A DNA stretch of 42,112 nucleotides from a virus: IMG/VR virus record IMGVR_UViG_3300036770_002930, positions 1 through 42,112 of that record. One strand, 5' to 3'. Positions 38,446 through 42,112 of this stretch are shown piece by piece. Every line of letters begins with the position of its first letter. The stretch's first letter is position 1. The notes beneath the pieces are model-generated. The model was not told the origin of the DNA, did not search any database, and saw nothing but the letters and a program-made list of their open reading frames with translations. The translations under genes and the position numbers were made by a program.

Positions 38446-41400
38446 ATGATGAAGAAAATATTTGCCTTAGTTTTAGCCTTAATTTGTGTAACTGCTTCAT
38501 TTTCACAGGGTTACCCCATCACCCAAGTATTGGGAAGTGACAGCACTATTGTAGTTTCCAAGGGAGCTACCCAATCCCGCTTTGTAAACATTGTATTCAC
38601 CGACACGACCGCGGCAAATAACCAACGTATTAAAAACTACCCCGGAGCACAGATTGCCACCAATGGCGGCGGTATTAAGCTTTGGCTTCGCAACCAGACT
38701 GCTACTGCTTGGATACCTATTAATACAGGATCGGGGAATAACATATATTCAATTGATGGTACGCTAACGGGTAATCGTACCTTAACAGGTGGCGGATACC
38801 CCTTGACCTTTACGGGTCTTGACAAGTTTGTGGTTAGTGCAGATAGTATTCGATTTACAACAGGGGCCTTAAATTTATTGCTGAATACGGATAGTGCTTC
38901 TCTTTCAAAAAAAATATCTTACGACGGAAACTATCACTCAGATTATAAACAATTTACGTTAGTTGATAAAGGGTATGTAGATAGCGTTGTCTCATCTTCC
39001 CCCGCAGGAACAGTAACCTCAATAGCTACTAATAATGCTACGGGAATTACTGGTGGTACTATTACGTCTACGGGAACTCTTGCCATTGACACCACCAATG
39101 TCATCGCTACAAAGGCTAGCGTAACCGCAGGACTGGCTGGGAAGCTGAATATATCAGACACCGCTGCAATGCTGACTCCCTATCTTAGAGCCATTGACAC
39201 AACTTCCCTCAGCAATAGAATTAATCTAAAAGTCAATATCTCCGACACAGCATCCATGCTTAACAACTACCTAAACAACGTAGGATACGGTTTAAGCAAG
39301 GCAGGACAAATTGTTTCAGCGGATTCAGCAACATTGTCAAATTATTATTTAAGGAGAAAGGACTCATTAACTGCTACCAACCCCTTGGGGTATGTAACTA
39401 AGCAAATTTTAGCCGACACCGCCGCAGCCATAAGAAGCTCAGATCTAGGGGGAACAGTCACTAGCGTAGCAACAAACAACGGGACAGGTATCACAGGCGG
39501 CACAATCACTACTTCGGGAACTCTGGCAATAGATACACTACTCATTTCTACGAGAGCGTGGCGGCAAAAGGGCGTAGACTCGGTAGCCGCCTTAGTGGGT
39601 GCTGGGTATGTGCCTTATGTCGGAGCAACAGACACCTTAGATATGGGCCAATTTGGTATTAAAACCAAGTACTTAGAGCTGGATACAAGCACCAGAGCAG
39701 TTGCAGCCAGAACCCTGCAATGGTCCAATGACAACGGAACCTTAGCCTTTGGAATGACAAATGGCGGGACTATAGAGCAAGACATAGGACTTCAGCAGTT
39801 TGCCCGTGTTAGAAACGTGCAAGGAAGCCAGATCAATAAAGGGCAAGTCGTCTACCTATACGGAGCATCTGGAGACAGGGCTGCGGTTAAATTGGCCGAC
39901 AACAGAAATGACTCAACATCCTCCAAGACACTTGGTATCGCTGTTGAAAATATTGCAAATGGTGGAGAAGGGTTTGTTGGAACATTCGGCACTATGAGCG
40001 GGCTCAACCTTTCAACTTATACACCCGGCGATGTTCTTTATCTTGACTCAATCCCCGGAGGCTTGACCGCCACAAAACCACAGGCCCCTTATCATTTAGT
40101 TTTTGTAGGAGTGGTAGAAAGAGCAAACTCGGGCAACGGGTTACTATTTACAAACCCCCAAAATGGGTACGAATTAGAGGAGCTGCACAATGTAAGGATT
40201 ACAAAGCCCGTACGGAATAACGCTATTTTAGTTTACGACTCAACAGCTAGCCTTTGGGTCGATACCACGATTTCCCAAGCAGGATTAGCAGTAACAAATA
40301 TCGCTACTAATGCTTCTACGGGTATTTTAGGAGGCCCAATTACTACTACAGGAACTATCTCGGCTGATACTTTACTATTATCAACTCGCCTTTGGAGACA
40401 AAAAGGTATCGACTCGGTTCAAGCTAATCTGACAGCAGGGTTGGCTCTAAAAGTCAATATCTCTGACACAGCCTCAATGCTAAGTCCCTATCTACGAAAG
40501 GTAGACACTACAGCTATGCTCGCCAATTATGTCAACAACGTAGGCTATGGGCTAGATAAAGCGGGACAGGTGGTATCTGTTGATACCCTTGAAATGTCAA
40601 CAAGAGCGTGGAGGCAAAAGGGCATAGACTCGGTAGCGGCTTTAATAAATAATAATGTTTCGGGAATTGCTGGCTATGTATCTAAATTTAGCGGCACAAA
40701 CACAATCGACACTTCCCAGCTATTCCAAGATGGTCAAAACCTTGGCCTCGGCACTACCACCCCTAACGGGCGACTGGCTATTGTAGATACAGGAGGGTTT
40801 GCATTAAAGATAAACTATAATTCAGCCTCAAACGTATCAGATAGCAATGCCGCTATCTATGCTGAAAATAACGGGCTAAGCTCGTATGTGGCTATCTTGA
40901 ACGAAAAGACTACTAACAATACAGGGGCACAATTACCGCTACTGATAGAAAGCTCATTGACTACGGGGACTCCACAAGCCAATATGGGAACGGGGATGGA
41001 TTTTGGAACAAGGGATGATGCCAATAATAGAAAATTAAATAGGTTTATCATTAGGGGTACCGACCCAGCGGCAGCAACCTATACAAGCAGAGCTGAATTT
41101 AGACTTTGGAATAATGGCGTTCAAACGACCCCTTATTATTGGTTAGGGAATGGCAATATGGGTCTGGGAACATCTACTCCAGACTCTAACCTTACTGTGG
41201 TCAATGGAGCTTTATTTGGTCGGGGAATTCGTGCGTCAGGACTTCCCCAAGCACCCGGAACTAAAGCCCTTCGCATAGACGCTTCTGGAACAATATCATA
41301 CGCCGATACTCTTATCGATGCTGGGGGAACTGTTACTTCTGTGGCTACAAATAACGGCACGGGTATTACAGGAGGAACTATCACTACCAGCGGAACATTG

Positions 41401-42112
41401 GCTATTGACACCTTACTGATCTCAACTAGAGCGTGGAGGCAAAAGGGCATTGATAGTGTGCAGGGAAATCTTACTGCTGGTTTGGCATTAAAGGTTAATA
41501 TCAGCGACACAGCTTCAATGCTGTCTCCTTATCTAAGATCAAATGTGGCTGCTTCAACCTATGTGCCGCAATCACGAACCATTACTATCAATGGCACATC
41601 ACAAGATTTGTCATCCAATAGGACTTTTTCAGTAGGTACGGTTACATCAGTAGGATTAACTGCTGGTACGGGTATAAGTGTCTCGGGAAGTCCTGTTACT
41701 GGGTCGGGGTCAATGACTGTTACCAATACAGCTCCCGATCAGACAGTAGTGTTAAATTCGGGTACTGGCATCAGTATCTCTGGCACTTATCCCAGCTTTA
41801 CCATCACCAATAGCTCTCCCTCTTCTGGGGGTACAGTAACCTCTGTGGGTACAAACAATGGCACTGGCTTGACTGGGGGTACTATTACAACAGCCGGAAC
41901 CCTCGCTATTGATACAGCACTTATCTCTACTCGCTTATGGAGGCAAAAGGGCATCGACTCGGTACAAAGCAATCTGACAGCAGGCTTAGCCTTAAAGGTT
42001 AATATATCCGATACCTCATCAATGCTGAGTCCGTATCTTAGAAAGGTTGACACAGCTTCCCTTAGCAATAGAATAAACTTAAAGTTAAATATATCCGATA
42101 CTTCTACAATGC
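38446..42112 (+). CDS. Giant modular tail fibre with Sec-type signal peptide (incomplete at window end)
   Basis: The frame from ATG 38446 stays open to the window edge (1222 codons so far). It begins with MMKKIFALVLALICVTASFS, a basic start, hydrophobic core and likely cleavage at SFS|Q, a typical Bacteroidota Sec signal peptide. Then come a small beta domain (about 22-120), and at least five repeats based on GTVTSVATNNGTGITGG, followed by TLAIDTLLISTRAWRQKGID and LKVNISDTASMLSPYLR. A domain at about 430-570 (GQVVYLYGASGDRAAVKLAD, YTPGDVLYLDS) is a beta module seen in phage fibres, and LGLGTTTPNGRLAIV and MGLGTSTPDSNLTVV are fibre linker motifs. No chaperone domain is reached. A receptor-binding fibre is likely. 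The signal peptide is unusual for a virion protein and may indicate a surface protein or a gene borrowed from a host. Confidence 0.75.
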   Translation, partial: MMKKIFALVLALICVTASFSQGYPITQVLGSDSTIVVSKGATQSRFVNIVFTDTTAANNQRIKNYPGAQIATNGGGIKLWLRNQTATAWIPINTGSGNNIYSIDGTLTGNRTLTGGGYPLTFTGLDKFVVSADSIRFTTGALNLLLNTDSASLSKKISYDGNYHSDYKQFTLVDKGYVDSVVSSSPAGTVTSIATNNATGITGGTITSTGTLAIDTTNVIATKASVTAGLAGKLNISDTAAMLTPYLRAIDTTSLSNRINLKVNISDTASMLNNYLNNVGYGLSKAGQIVSADSATLSNYYLRRKDSLTATNPLGYVTKQILADTAAAIRSSDLGGTVTSVATNNGTGITGGTITTSGTLAIDTLLISTRAWRQKGVDSVAALVGAGYVPYVGATDTLDMGQFGIKTKYLELDTSTRAVAARTLQWSNDNGTLAFGMTNGGTIEQDIGLQQFARVRNVQGSQINKGQVVYLYGASGDRAAVKLADNRNDSTSSKTLGIAVENIANGGEGFVGTFGTMSGLNLSTYTPGDVLYLDSIPGGLTATKPQAPYHLVFVGVVERANSGNGLLFTNPQNGYELEELHNVRITKPVRNNAILVYDSTASLWVDTTISQAGLAVTNIATNASTGILGGPITTTGTISADTLLLSTRLWRQKGIDSVQANLTAGLALKVNISDTASMLSPYLRKVDTTAMLANYVNNVGYGLDKAGQVVSVDTLEMSTRAWRQKGIDSVAALINNNVSGIAGYVSKFSGTNTIDTSQLFQDGQNLGLGTTTPNGRLAIVDTGGFALKINYNSASNVSDSNAAIYAENNGLSSYVAILNEKTTNNTGAQLPLLIESSLTTGTPQANMGTGMDFGTRDDANNRKLNRFIIRGTDPAAATYTSRAEFRLWNNGVQTTPYYWLGNGNMGLGTSTPDSNLTVVNGALFGRGIRASGLPQAPGTKALRIDASGTISYADTLIDAGGTVTSVATNNGTGITGGTITTSGTLAIDTLLISTRAWRQKGIDSVQGNLTAGLALKVNISDTASMLSPYLRSNVAASTYVPQSRTITINGTSQDLSSNRTFSVGTVTSVGLTAGTGISVSGSPVTGSGSMTVTNTAPDQTVVLNSGTGISISGTYPSFTITNSSPSSGGTVTSVGTNNGTGLTGGTITTAGTLAIDTALISTRLWRQKGIDSVQSNLTAGLALKVNISDTSSMLSPYLRKVDTASLSNRINLKLNISDTSTM
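39007..42112 (+). repeat. Five direct repeats encoding the fibre module
   Basis: Copies begin near 39007, 39451, 40291, 41326 and 41830 with the same reading frame. Each encodes GTVTSVATNNGTGITGG and TTSGTLAIDT, and three extend through WRQKGIDSVQxNLTAGLALK and VNISDTASMLSPYLR. The DNA retains near-identical blocks such as GGAGGCAAAAGGGCAT, allowing recombination between copies. The last copy continues past the window end. Confidence 0.8.

Noticed and set aside
39345-42068. Leftward frames rich in Val and Pro opposite the fibre gene
   Set aside because: They recur with the fibre repeats as antisense shadows of the repeated module and have no independent support.
1-42112. tRNA genes, CRISPR arrays, insertion sequences, integrase or attachment sites
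   Set aside because: I looked for cloverleaf-like elements, regularly spaced repeats, transposase motifs and tyrosine or serine recombinase motifs and found none that I could support.

Overview
The window looks like part of the genome of a tailed phage, probably a short-tailed (podovirus-type) phage of a Bacteroidota host and plausibly crAss-like or a relative of that group. The virion genes run in an order seen in Bacteroidota podoviruses: large terminase, portal, small head genes, scaffold-like gene, major capsid protein, ring or adaptor genes, a large stabilisation/muzzle-type protein, three ejection-type proteins, and fibres. Several gene starts are preceded by the Bacteroidota -7 promoter box TAnnTTTG, and recognisable Shine-Dalgarno sites are scarce. 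I see no integrase, tRNA or CRISPR array. Names rest on motifs read by eye, not on database searches.

Layout. Positions 41-3500 are read leftward: a DUF1376 replication-initiator-like gene carrying an iteron-like repeat cluster, then a compact overlapping cassette encoding an HldE-type sugar kinase, a HAD phosphatase, a small protein, a cupin and an HldE-type nucleotidyltransferase, a 58-residue basic protein, and an HNH protein. A divergent control region (3501-3650) separates this from a rightward pair (HTH protein and a small helical protein). A bidirectional terminator and one isolated leftward gene (4087-4350) follow. From 4415 everything runs rightward. Positions 4415-8428 hold glycosyltransferases (one a DUF5672-GT9 fusion), a nucleotide-modification-associated domain protein and two methyltransferases. 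Positions 8449-18969 hold the packaging and head genes. Positions 19027-28400 hold connector and tail genes interrupted by two homing endonucleases and a GroES gene. Positions 28408-37302 hold three putative ejected proteins, ending in a 2242-residue polyvalent protein. Positions 37346-42112 are a fibre operon with its own promoter; its last gene runs off the end of the window.

The most interesting unit is a possible phage-encoded heptose pathway. The leftward cassette could make an activated heptose, and the rightward GT9-type transferases belong to the family that uses ADP-heptose. The acceptor is unknown: host surface glycan, a virion protein, or (because of the adjacent Nmad1 domain) a DNA base. 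Other notable items are a short motif (WCTTCCC and its complement) found far more often than base composition predicts on both strands and in several reading frames, iteron-like palindromes inside the putative initiator gene, and a giant modular fibre that begins with a Sec-type signal peptide.

No stretch longer than 300 bases lacks a gene; the larger gaps (617-791, 3501-3650) are described as features.
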